Shown here: positions 37,933 to 46,537 of the stretch, in pieces | How the letters are laid out: every line of letters begins with the position of its first letter | Numbering within the stretch: position 1 is the first letter of the stretch | From: Tubulanus polymorphus | Taxonomy: Eukaryota > Nemertea > Palaeonemertea > Tubulaniformes > Tubulanidae | Assembly (NCBI RefSeq): GCF_964204645.1 | Contig: NC_134027.1 | Location: forward strand, 14,436,485-14,496,484 | Reading direction: 5' to 3' | Length of the DNA: 60,000 bases | Translations under genes and position numbers: made by a program | Notes under the pieces: model-generated | The model's input: the letters and a program-made list of their open reading frames with translations, nothing else | The model's database searches: none | Told to the model about the DNA's origin: nothing

Positions 37933-39047
37933 ATGGGTCAAGAAAATATTTTTGAACCTGGAATGCGAGCATTATCTACAATTGAAGGTTCAAAAGGTGG
38001 TAGAGAATTTCTCAGAATTATATGGAATGCACTCGATAGAATAAATAAAGAAGAACCAATTCCTAATATTGATATAAACAAATATTCACCATTTAAAAAT
38101 CCAAATCCAAATCCTACTGATGTTGATCCAGAAACTGATGAAGATTTTGCAAATCGATTAGATAAATTAAGAACTTCAACACCAGAAACATCGAGAAGAG
38201 ACACTCAACCAATTGATAATGATTCAAGTCAATTACAATTAACATAAGAAAAACCAATTGATAGATTAAGAGATTCAGAAGAAGAGATGAATAGTATATC
38301 AGATACATCTGGTTCTGAAACTGGAATAAATCGAATACTATCTTTACTAGAAAAAGGATTACTTGATTTAAATTAAGAACATTTGAACATATTTCCTGAA
38401 AAAGCACGTAGAGAAATTAAAGGTGTACAAATATCAGCTGGTGAAATTGCTAATATTAAGATGAGATTTTCTAAAATAACCATGTTAGAAAAAGAATTAG
38501 CTAATGCAAATGAAGAATTAAAACAATTAGAATTAGATAAAAATCTTCAAGTAATAGAGGAAGCTGATTATGAAAGCAGAAAGTTAGCTTTAGAAAAAGA
38601 AATAGATGATTTAAAATATAACAAAGAATTACAGGAAAAAGAAAGAGATTATTAAAATCATATGATCTTAATCATATTAAAAAATTAAAAGTTATTTTTA
38701 AAGATTTGTTGATAAAACCAGATTCTAAAATATCATTGAAAGATAGAATAAAATTATTATTCAAATTAGAAGGAATAACAATTCTTTCAATTCTAACAGC
38801 TGTAACTATGTTATTTACAACAATTGGTTTAGCAATATCAAATGCTTTGAAATCTACTTCTAATCCCAATAAACCGGATAAACCCCCGAATGATAATAAT
38901 TCTATACAAGATAAAGTTAAGGATGGTTTAAAGAAATTAGCAAAATATTTATGGGAACTATCTAAAAAATCTGCTGCAGCTTTACCAGGAATTATTGTTG
39001 TAAGTGCTATTATTTTTGGATTAGTAAATATGATAAAAAATAAATAA
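37933..39047 (+). pseudogene. Coiled-coil membrane protein upstream of capsid gene (element 2)
   Basis: N-terminal block (REFLRIIWNALDRINKEEPI), Pro/Asp-rich linker, coiled coil (KITMLEKELANANEELKQLE), then helices LTAVTMLFTTIGLAISNAL and GIIVVSAIIFGLVNMI. Breaks: TAA at 38245 and about 38374, and a shift near 38650. Compared with element 1 it has lost 84 nt in frame, which removes one membrane segment. The start (TTGAATG) lacks the usual signal. The last third is nearly identical to 20438–20797. Confidence 0.6.
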
Positions 39048-39067
39048 TTAATTTTTTTGTTAAATAA

Positions 39068-40418
39068 ATGAGCGGGAGTTATATCAATCCTTCTAAGAAT
39101 TATAGAATATCTAATGCTATTAAAGCAGAAAGATCACATCATATAATTACTCATAACCCTTCTAATATTAATCCTGAAACTTTATATGTTAGAATTTCTC
39201 GATTAACACAAAATACTTTTTACGTTCCAAATAGTATTTATTTATCAGCCGATATAAAAGTAATCGGTAATAATAATAATTATGTTGTTGATAATGTTGG
39301 AAGATATTTGATTAAAAAATTAACTATAAAGATTGGTCCAGAAACAGTTTTCTCATTAGATGATTATAATTTATTTATGCATTATAAAGATTTATGGTTA
39401 ACTAAAGAAAATAGAAATAATATGATATTTCAAGGAATCCAATCAGAAAACCAAAATAAATTAAGATCAGAAGCACATAATGCAATATTAACTAATTCTA
39501 TAGATAAATTGATAAAAAGTATATATGGAAGCAAATATAAAATTCCATTAGACTTTGAATTGATAAATAATAATGCACCTTTATATAAATACGCAATTCA
39601 AGAAGACGTTATATTCGAAATAACATTTGCTCCTGTAAATGAAATTGTATTATCTAGCGTTAATAAAGATATGAGTTATGAATTATCGAATATATGTTTA
39701 GAATATGATACAGTAACTGATGAAAATATTTCAAGTATAATTCAAACTAAATACAATCAAGGATTTTCATTATTATATGATTATATTGATAAATTTAAAA
39801 CTAACTATTAATGCAAATGATGAAATAATTAATGAGAATATTAACTTCCCAAGAAGATCTATTAAAGGTATATTAATATTTTTTACCATTGCAACATATA
39901 CTAATGGCGCAATAAATGTTGATAATTATCATAATCCTGAAATAACAAAAGTAGAAATAACTATCGAAGGAATAGCAAATAAAATATTTTGTCAAGGAAT
40001 GAGAATGATTGATCAATGGCCAGAAATTAGAAAACATTTTATGAATGAAAAAGTAAAATCATCTGAAAATTGTAATATTAATCAAATCGATTATTATACC
40101 GGTAATAAATATGCATTATGGTTAGATTTTAGAACAACAGAGGATAATTCATTACATGGTTCTGGAAAAAAACTACAGAACACTAAAGATGGAATACATT
40201 TATTTATGACAAAGAAAAAAGGAAGCCTAAATTTCAAAATGCACATTTATATTATATCTGACGCGCAATTAAATATTGTAAATTCTCAATTAAATAGTGT
40301 TATGTATCAAAATTTTAACTTTAATAAAAATTTATATAATAAATGGAAGGAGGTAAAGTATATAAACATATTCCATACATCGATACACATGAAAATAATG
40401 ATGGTTTATATTATGTAA
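39068..40418 (+). pseudogene. Major capsid protein (double jelly-roll type), frameshifted (element 2)
   Basis: Start in AAATAAATG. Nearly base-identical to the element 1 gene across its length. A 2-nt loss near 39801 (element 1 has 'aaaactgtaact') shifts the frame between the two halves. The expected stop seen in element 1 is also gone, so the second frame runs into the next gene to 40418. Uninterrupted at the site where element 1 holds a Helitron. For motifs see the element 1 copy. Confidence 0.75.
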
Positions 40419-41262
40419 TACCTTGTAATATAGCTTTGATATTTGATCCTATTTTCAAAATTTATAAAACTAAACTAATAGAAATCGATAATAATAAAAG
40501 TGGTGTTGTTGATAATTTAAGCAATGTAATTGATAATAAAGTAATACCTTCTACATCTAATAATGTAATACCTTCTACATCTAATAATGTAATACCTACT
40601 ACATCTAATAATGTAATACCTACTACATCTAATAATATAATACCTTCTACATCTAATAATGTAATACCTTCTACATATAATAATGCAATAATATTAAATG
40701 TTAGTGAAAATAGAAATTATTGTGATTATTGTAAAGGCGAATTTTCAAACGCTCCATCAAATTGGAATAATCATATGAATACAAATTCACATATTACTAA
40801 TGTTATAAAACGTGTTGGTTTAAAAGAATTTATAGAACACCCATTTAGATATGTTACAAAGTTTGTTTCAAATCAAAAAGTAAATGGTGAAAAAATATAT
40901 GAAGATTTATTATTAGCAACACCTAATAAAGATGAATTAGATTTAACCAATGCTATTAAATTGAATCAAACATTGTAAATGAAATATTAGGAGCAAACAC
41001 TAATACAGATAATAATGAAAATGGCACCGTATGGCACCCACATGGTGATATGGTTACAGATAAGCATATTGATAATAAAGATTCTATGAAACTTAAATCA
41101 GAAAATAAAGATATAGTTGAGATGACTAATAAGTATATCAATAAACCAATTATTTATGAAGATTCGGTAGAGCATTTGAATAAATTGTTAGGGTTTGATG
41201 ATGAATTGGAGAGTGATGATGAAAGTGATTCAGAAAGTGATTATCTAACACTCAAAAAGTAA
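40343..41262 (+). pseudogene. Zinc-finger protein with NNVIPSTS repeats and acidic tail (element 2)
   Basis: Start in ATAATAAATG. The N-terminal block (YIDTHENNDGLYYVIPCN) is followed by six 8-residue repeats of the NNVIPSTS type, a C2H2-like finger (CDYCKGEFSNAPSNWNNHMN) and KRVGLKEFIEHPFRYV. A shift near 40972 leads to an acidic tail (ELESDDESDSESDY) that contains a VWHPHGD insert also seen in the integrase. No equivalent in element 1. The function is unknown. Confidence 0.55.
40540..40684 (+). repeat. 24-bp coding minisatellite, six units
   Basis: Units of the type 'aatgtaataccttctacatc'+taat encode NVIPSTSN. Small differences between units (cct/act, tct/tat) show normal repeat drift. Confidence 0.9.
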
Positions 41263-41289
41263 TAAACGTTGAAAATTTTATAAAATTAT

Positions 41290-41660
41290 AGTAAATAAAA
41301 AAGGGGGTTTTAAGTATTAAGGTATCTAATACGTATCTAATACGTATCTAATACGTATTTAATACATATCTAATACGTATTATTTGAAAATACCTTAAAT
41401 TATATTTCTTTTTTAAATTTATATTGAAACCTCAGTTATAATAAATAACCTTTATTATTTTCAAACTTATTCATATATTAGTTGAAAAAATAAAAATAAA
41501 TTGGTTGAAAATTGTATAAATAATATTCATTTAAAAAAGGGGGGTTTTAAGTATTAATGTATTTAATAGGGTATCAGGTATTAGGGTATCTAATAGGGTA
41601 TCAGGTATTAGGGTATCAGGTATTAGGGTATCTAATACATAGATATATAAATAGTTATTT
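41290..41660. repeat. Tandem repeats between convergent genes (possible terminator region)
   Basis: 41310–41385 holds 'tatctaatacg' units enclosed by TTAAGGTAT / ATACCTTAA. 41556–41640 holds 'gggtatcaggtatta' units. They separate the plus-strand zinc-finger gene from the minus-strand ATPase, where transcripts converge. Confidence 0.6.
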
Positions 41661-42218
41661 TATAAATTTATATTCATATGGAAATTGTAATCTCAGTAAT
41701 AATTTTGAACCTTTATTATTCTTTAATTTATTCATATATTCATCATGTAATTCAGTAGGTATAATTTGATTTTCTTCCAATGATTATTGCATAGGTTTTC
41801 TATCTTTGTTATAAAATAAAACTAGAAATCTTATATTCTCCCTAAAGTCTTTAAAAATTGAATTATATTTTTGATTTAAAACCCATGTTGTTATCCCAAA
41901 ATGTCTCCCAGAGAAAGCTAAGTAACATAACTCACTTTCTTTCACTTTTGAATCATGTAAATTTGCGCAATCATCTACAATGAATAATGTATTTGATCCT
42001 TTATAAGTATCAATTGCTATTTTTATACAATTATCTAAATTTTCTTTTACTGTTTTAGGATTTGATATAATAAACTTTTTTATTTTAACTATATCTCTAT
42101 TATATGTTTTATTCATTTCATAAGTAGTAACAAATCTAATATGAAATGTTTTACCACAATTGGTTACACCAGTAACTAACATATTATGCGGTTCAAATAT
42201 AAATAAATCTTTATTCAT
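41655..42218 (-). pseudogene. Packaging ATPase, shortened and interrupted (element 2)
   Basis: Start in GAATAAATG. Walker A (GVTNCGKT) and Walker B (TLFIVDDCA) are intact. Relative to element 1, about 15 residues just after Walker A are missing, and a TAA at 41784–41786 interrupts the last quarter, which otherwise stays open to 41655. GRHFGITTWVLNQKY is conserved. It overlaps the integrase stop by a few bases. Confidence 0.85.
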
Positions 42219-42702
42219 TTATTCTTTTAATTTTACTAGATAAAATCCATTCATTAAATTTATCATCATATCCTTTATATTTCACCAAAGAATACTTTTT
42301 TCCTTTAAGAATTTTTGTTTTCAATACTTTTTCTATTTTGTATTCTATTTCATCTGGGTTTGGTACAAGTGATAATTCTTGTTCATAGAAATAACCTAAT
42401 ATTTATTCATCTTTTAAATCTTCTAATTTATAAACAAATGGTTTAGTTAATATTATCTTTTTAATCTTGAATATTTCTTCTGTAAAAGTTTTATCCATTT
42501 TCTTGTGGATTTGATATGTTGGTTGATTTTGTAACCATGATTTCAATTCACTATATTTTATATCACCGTGTGGGTGCCATACGGCACCATTACCATTTTC
42601 CTTATCAGATTTAATTCTACCCCATAATTCTGTAACGTTAGAATATGATACTTCACTTTCTGGGTTATAATATAAATCTCTTAAATATTGTTCTTTTTTC
42701 AT
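42211..42702 (-). pseudogene. Integrase with catalytic core deleted, chromodomain kept (element 2)
   Basis: The N-terminal block (EQYLRDLYYNPESEVSYSNV, then QPTYQIHKKMD) jumps in frame to TFTEEIFKIKKIILTKPFVY. The whole D,D,E core of about 200 residues present in element 1 is missing. TAA interrupts at 42403–42405, after which the frame stays open through the chromodomain (KYSLVKYKGYDDKFNEWI) to 42211. It carries a VWHPHGD insert absent from element 1. It could not integrate DNA. Confidence 0.85.
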
Positions 42703-42708
42703 CTTATT

Positions 42709-43077
42709 TTAATCCATTAATAATAATTTAGATTTAGTTTCAATGACTTTATGATTTGACTTATTTTCTGGTATGATAGGTTTATTATCATTGGAATCAT
42801 CTTTATCATCAGATTTGAATTTTGATTTATATATTACACCGGATAATATAATAACTGTTACTAATCCAATTGTAATATATAATTTATAATTACTTCCAGC
42901 ATTAGAAGAATCAGATGGATCATTATTTGAATCAATATCAGATAAAGTCTGTGATTCATTTATATCAGTAAATTTCTTTTTCTTAGCTTTTTTTAATTTT
43001 GAAGATCTTTTACCTAATTCTCTTGCCCATTTAATTTGTTTTTCAGATCTAGCCTTTTTCTTAACGCCATCACTCAT
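42709..43077 (-). CDS. Small basic single-pass membrane protein (element 2)
   Basis: 122 codons, intact, start in AAATAAATG. The Lys/Arg-rich head (KKKARSEKQIKWARELGKRS) is followed by a Ser/Asn/Asp linker, one helix (YITIGLVTVIILSGVIY) and a polar tail. Counterpart of 25542–25925. Its start overlaps the end of the upstream gene by 8 bp. Confidence 0.65.
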   Translation of the reverse strand: MSDGVKKKARSEKQIKWARELGKRSSKLKKAKKKKFTDINESQTLSDIDSNNDPSDSSNAGSNYKLYITIGLVTVIILSGVIYKSKFKSDDKDDSNDNKPIIPENKSNHKVIETKSKLLLMD

Positions 43078-43672
43078 TTATTTTAGTTAATTTTTGTTCT
43101 GATTCATTTTCTGTTTCACGGTTTGGTTGTAGTACATCTGTTTCATTCTTACCTGATTTATATTCCATAGGCTTGATGTTCGAAAATGTTATGACGCCAG
43201 TAGAAATTAATGTCATAACCGATCCTAATTGAAATGAAGCATAACCAACCCATTTTTGTAATTCAGTCATAACTAAGTAGTCATTTTTCAAATCACTATA
43301 TAATTTATTTTCATCATCAATTGGTATTAACCGGTTACATAATTTTGAATAACATTTGACAATACCATCTGAAATAGAATCATTTATTCGGGCTAATCTT
43401 GCCTCTTCATAAATCTTAAAATATTTTATTACTTTATCTGGTTTCATAGCATCTAATTCTTGAAAAGTAATAATTCTATTTAAAAACTCTTTAGTTTTTC
43501 CACCGGCAATCAATAGTTCTAGATGATGCTTACAATATAAATAGTATTCATAATCTATATTACAATTAACTTGAGCACAATTAGTTACAACTGTATCTTT
43601 ATTATCACTTATACCCAAATCATCTAATGTTTTTTCAATATCAATACTATTCTTATTAGATTTCTTTGACAT
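43070..43672 (-). CDS. Conserved ~200-aa element protein with membrane segment (element 2)
   Basis: 200 codons, intact, start in AACATAAATG. Motifs: EKTLDDLGI, YEYYLYCKHHLELLIAGGK, KYFKIYEEARLARINDSI, DLKNDYLVMTELQKWVGYAS, and the hydrophobic segment LGSVMTLISTGVITF at about residues 150–165, followed by a polar tail longer than in element 1. The family is widespread in these elements by my recollection; the function is unknown. Confidence 0.65.
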   Translation of the reverse strand: MSKKSNKNSIDIEKTLDDLGISDNKDTVVTNCAQVNCNIDYEYYLYCKHHLELLIAGGKTKEFLNRIITFQELDAMKPDKVIKYFKIYEEARLARINDSISDGIVKCYSKLCNRLIPIDDENKLYSDLKNDYLVMTELQKWVGYASFQLGSVMTLISTGVITFSNIKPMEYKSGKNETDVLQPNRETENESEQKLTKINE

Positions 43673-43679
43673 TTATGTT

Positions 43680-43916
43680 AGAGAAAAAAAGCAAAAATAA
43701 TATTATAAGTATTCTTCAAATGATACTAGCTAGTTAAAGCTAAAGAATTCTAGTATTGACTACTGATACTAGCTATTTGAATTTAAAGAATTTCTATTTG
43801 AATCTATTCAAAATATAAAGTATTCTCTTTTTGAAAAGAAAATATTAAAAATATAATAGAATTCACTAGCAGTTGAAGTTATTGTTTTTTTATTATATTT
43901 TATTTAAATTAGGATT
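43680..43916. repeat. AT-rich spacer with ACTAG-type inverted repeats
   Basis: 'gatactagctagttaaag' and 'ctagtattgactactgatac' patches resemble the 24703–24985 repeats. Probably the upstream control region of the minus-strand gene at 43070–43672. Confidence 0.4.
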
Positions 43917-43998
43917 TAATATCTCACTACTATTGTCTATCTATTAGGAGCAGTAATTATAACTGTCCAGATAAGTCATTTCGGATCCTTGATATCAA
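43917..43998. other. Conserved structured segment (element 2 copy)
   Basis: Same conserved blocks as 25941–26019. Outer pair ATATC / GATAT. Inner hairpin 43947–43968 with GGA, CAGT / ACTG, TCC, whose bases differ from element 1 while pairing is kept. A partial third copy of the 3' strand (GATAAGTCATTTCGGATCCT) lies at 44283–44302. Confidence 0.5.
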
Positions 43999-44192
43999 AT
44001 TCCTCAACGTATTGTTCATTATTTGGATCATTGTTCCATTGATCAATAAATTTCTTTGCCTTTGTTAACTGTTCTAAATATAACTGTAAATCTAGTTTAT
44101 TAGATTTAATTATGTTTTCCTTTTTTTTCTAAAGGTCTTAAATTTTTCCAACCCCAGATAAGTTTTTTATTGTATTCATCATTCCTTTCCAT
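43976..44192 (-). pseudogene. Truncated duplicate of the HNH endonuclease C-terminus
   Basis: Start in TTATAAATG, then a segment matching the C-terminal third of the gene at 45699–46352 (NKKLIWGWKNLRPL, KENIIKSNKLDLQLYLEQL). A shift in a T8 run near 44131 breaks it. It ends inside the conserved structured segment (IKDPK, then TGA). The HNH catalytic histidines are absent. Confidence 0.65.
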
Positions 44193-44397
44193 TTATAAAT
44201 CAAATTTTCAATAAAAATGATTAATATTTTAGAATCCTCTTCCATTTCTTCGACTAACGTCCACCTTTTTCATTCCTCGCTGCTTTTGATAAGTCATTTC
44301 GGATCCTCGATAATAAATCCTCAACTGAAAATCAATTCAACGAAACGACTGGTGGAATTACTATTTCATAAACACATATATCTATTATGTTAATTTT
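44193..44397. other. Spacer with partial copy of structured segment
   Basis: Contains the 44283–44302 partial copy. No gene recognised. Confidence 0.35.
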
Positions 44398-44755
44398 AGC
44401 GATCGATAATAGAACAATGGAGAACAATAGAAAAGCGGTTCAATCGGACCGGTTATTGCGCAATACACAGTTATATTTTTATTCTGTAAACTACAACATT
44501 CAAACATAGAACTGTAACCAATCAATATTGAGCAGCTGTTTCCGTCATCAACGATCAATAATAGAACAATGGAGAACAATAGAAAAGCGGTTCAATCGGA
44601 CCGGTTATTGCGCAATACACAGTTAACAGTAAACAATCAATACAGAACAACCGCCGCCATTAACAACGATCAATAGTAGAACAATGGAGAACAATAGATA
44701 AGCGGTTCAATCGGACCGGTTATTGCGCAATACTTAGTTAACAGTAAACAATACA
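44398..44755. repeat. Three tandem ~85-bp repeats inside element 2
   Basis: Copies start at about 44398, 44549 and 44667 with 'cgat(c/a)gataatagaacaa'-type words, followed by 'aagcggttcaatcggaccgg' and 'ttattgcgcaatac'. TTATTGCGCAATA is a palindrome and CGGACCGG is nearly so. Spacers between copies differ. Possible protein-binding or control repeats. Confidence 0.8.
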
Positions 44756-44828
44756 ATATTAAAACAGATATATACAATCGAGATTACATTTTTGATATCT
44801 ATATTACAAAGACCTTCAGTGTTATAAT

Positions 44829-45008
44829 TTATAATTTTGTCCAGAATTCTTTAATTACTGGATTGTTTCCAATCATTTCTTCAATTTCTGGTAAATATCT
44901 GACCACTTCACTAAATGCTAATCCTAATATTTTGAATTTTTCATATTTTATTAATCTGCCTACTCTTCTCAGTTTTCTTTCAAAACCGGCACTGATATCT
45001 CCACTCAT
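44829..45008 (-). CDS. Small 59-aa basic protein (element 2)
   Basis: Open from ATG at 45008 to TAA at 44829, reading GFERKLRRVGRLIKYEKFKI and YLPEIEEMIGNNPVI. Its ATG overlaps the TGA of the upstream frame (AATGAG), suggesting translational coupling or one former gene. No family recognised. Confidence 0.45.
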   Translation of the reverse strand: MSGDISAGFERKLRRVGRLIKYEKFKILGLAFSEVVRYLPEIEEMIGNNPVIKEFWTKL

Positions 45009-45285
45009 TTTCTTAGTTTTCGATTCAACAGCAATTTAAGTCGCGTTGCTGGTAATTTTGGTAATTGTAGTTCGCGCGGTAATTGTTTATTATGTATTAC
45101 ATCACTCAGAATTTTCACCATTTCTTGATGATAGTCCAAATGTTCTTGTAATTTTGTGAAGTTTGTTCGTCAATTACGAGAGTTTCATCCTCCATTTCTA
45201 TTGATTCCTGAGTTTCACTATCTATCGTTTCTGGTTCCTCTTCCGATGGTTGACTTGGAATTTCTGGTCGATCTCTGTATTCCAT
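45005..45285 (-). pseudogene. Acidic/Leu-rich protein, frameshifted (element 2)
   Basis: Start at 45285 (TTAAAATGG). An acidic N-terminus (SEEEPETIDSETQESIEMED) is followed, after a shift near 45165, by KLQEHLDYHQEMVKILSDVI and LPRELQLPKLPATRLKLLLN. Somewhat more GC-rich than other element genes. Function unknown. Confidence 0.45.
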
Positions 45286-45698
45286 TTTAATCTAGAAGAT
45301 GCCGTTAAAATGAATTACTGTACTTAAATATGTTTAAAGGTTTCCCTACTTCATAATATATGTACTTACATTTAGATTTAGAACTGTAATCTGTGTTTTG
45401 AGAGAGAATATCCAATGCGTACTATGTATGTGAAAGTTGATTTCTAACTGCCGACGTGGCGCACGTTCGACCAAACTAATTATTTCTGCACATATTTGCC
45501 TGGATTGTAACAGATGTTCCTTTGTGATGTAATTGATTAATCCTTTTCAACTGAAATAGCACATTCGATCAATATTCAAAAGAGGTGCGTCCCATTCAAC
45601 TGAATATGAAATACGGCACAGATGTTTTTGTAAACAACCTAATACAATTACATATAGGCGGTTTGACATAGATCGAGAGTAACCGGTTTTCTAAGCGC
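45286..45698. other. Spacer within element 2, nothing recognised
   Basis: Less AT-rich than neighbouring element genes. No open frame with recognisable content. Confidence 0.35.
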
Positions 45699-46352
45699 TT
45701 AAGCTTCAACGTATTTTTCATTATGTGTTGAATTCCATAATTCAACAAATGTCTTTGCTTTATCCAGTTGATCTAAATATAGTTTCATATCTAGTTTGTT
45801 AGATTTAATTATATTTTCTTTCTTTTCAAGAGGTCTTAAATTTCTCCAGTTCCAGATTAGCTTCTTATTATAATCATCACTCATGTCAAATTTAGAAATC
45901 GGCAACACATGATCAATATGAAAGTATTCACCATAATTATCTATATTCATTTTATCATCGAATTGATATATTATCCATGATATGAAAAATTCATCTGAAC
46001 AACCCAACAAATTAGATAATGTTTCTGAATGTGTTTCTTTGTTGAATAATTGTGTTAATCTAGATCTTAAGCATTGTTTCAATCTAAAATTAAGATCTGT
46101 TTTATATCTTTCTCTCATATATTCTGCCATATAATAATTATAATGTTCTATATTATCTTCTCGATATTGTTTGGCATATAGTATAAAACAAGTTTTACAG
46201 CAATATTGAAAACCATCTTTGCTAATCTTACGCTTACTAAATTCTGTTAAAGCTAATTTATCTAATTCACATTTAGAACACTTCTTGTAGTATATATTTA
46301 TAACGCCGGTGTTATTTGTAATATTTATAGTTTGTGGTTGTTCTGATTCCAT
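45699..46352 (-). CDS. HNH endonuclease, large-DNA-virus/phage type (element 2)
   Basis: 217 codons, intact, start in ATAATAAATG. An N-terminal zinc ribbon (CSKCELDKLALTEFSKRKI ... CCKTC) precedes a middle helical region, then the HNH core FHIDHVLPISKFD, with N and K positions in WNWRNLRPLEKKENIIKSNK. HNH nucleases of this layout are common as free-standing selfish genes in large DNA viruses. It lies next to the right terminus, pointing inward, and has left a truncated duplicate at 43976–44192. It may be a hitchhiking homing-type gene rather than a core element gene. Confidence 0.82.
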   Translation of the reverse strand: MESEQPQTINITNNTGVINIYYKKCSKCELDKLALTEFSKRKISKDGFQYCCKTCFILYAKQYREDNIEHYNYYMAEYMRERYKTDLNFRLKQCLRSRLTQLFNKETHSETLSNLLGCSDEFFISWIIYQFDDKMNIDNYGEYFHIDHVLPISKFDMSDDYNKKLIWNWRNLRPLEKKENIIKSNKLDMKLYLDQLDKAKTFVELWNSTHNEKYVEA

Positions 46353-46537
46353 TTATTATACATATTTTTTTACTAAATTGATTTTAGAAGTTCAATGATT
46401 TATATCATGTATTATTTCAATCACACTTTACTAACACTTTTAATGTTTAAAAATCTAACTCATACAAATATGAATATTGAAATAATGTTTAAAATATATA
46501 CTTTTATATTGAATAATCTGTCAATTTAAATGTTATT
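46353..46537. other. Subterminal spacer of element 2
   Basis: AT-rich, between the HNH start and the right terminal repeat. Presumed promoter region. Confidence 0.35.

Noticed and set aside
37575-38407. Minus-strand frames of about 90 codons
   Set aside because: Antisense shadows of the acidic and coiled-coil genes; hydrophobic content follows from the complementary codons.
40540-40684. CRISPR-like array
   Set aside because: The regular 24-bp units have no spacers and are an in-frame coding minisatellite.
18176-42405. Alternative genetic code with TAA as sense
   Set aside because: Genes still end at TAA in expected places (for example 24090, 25923, 34939), and frameshifts occur as well, so ordinary decay is the simpler reading.
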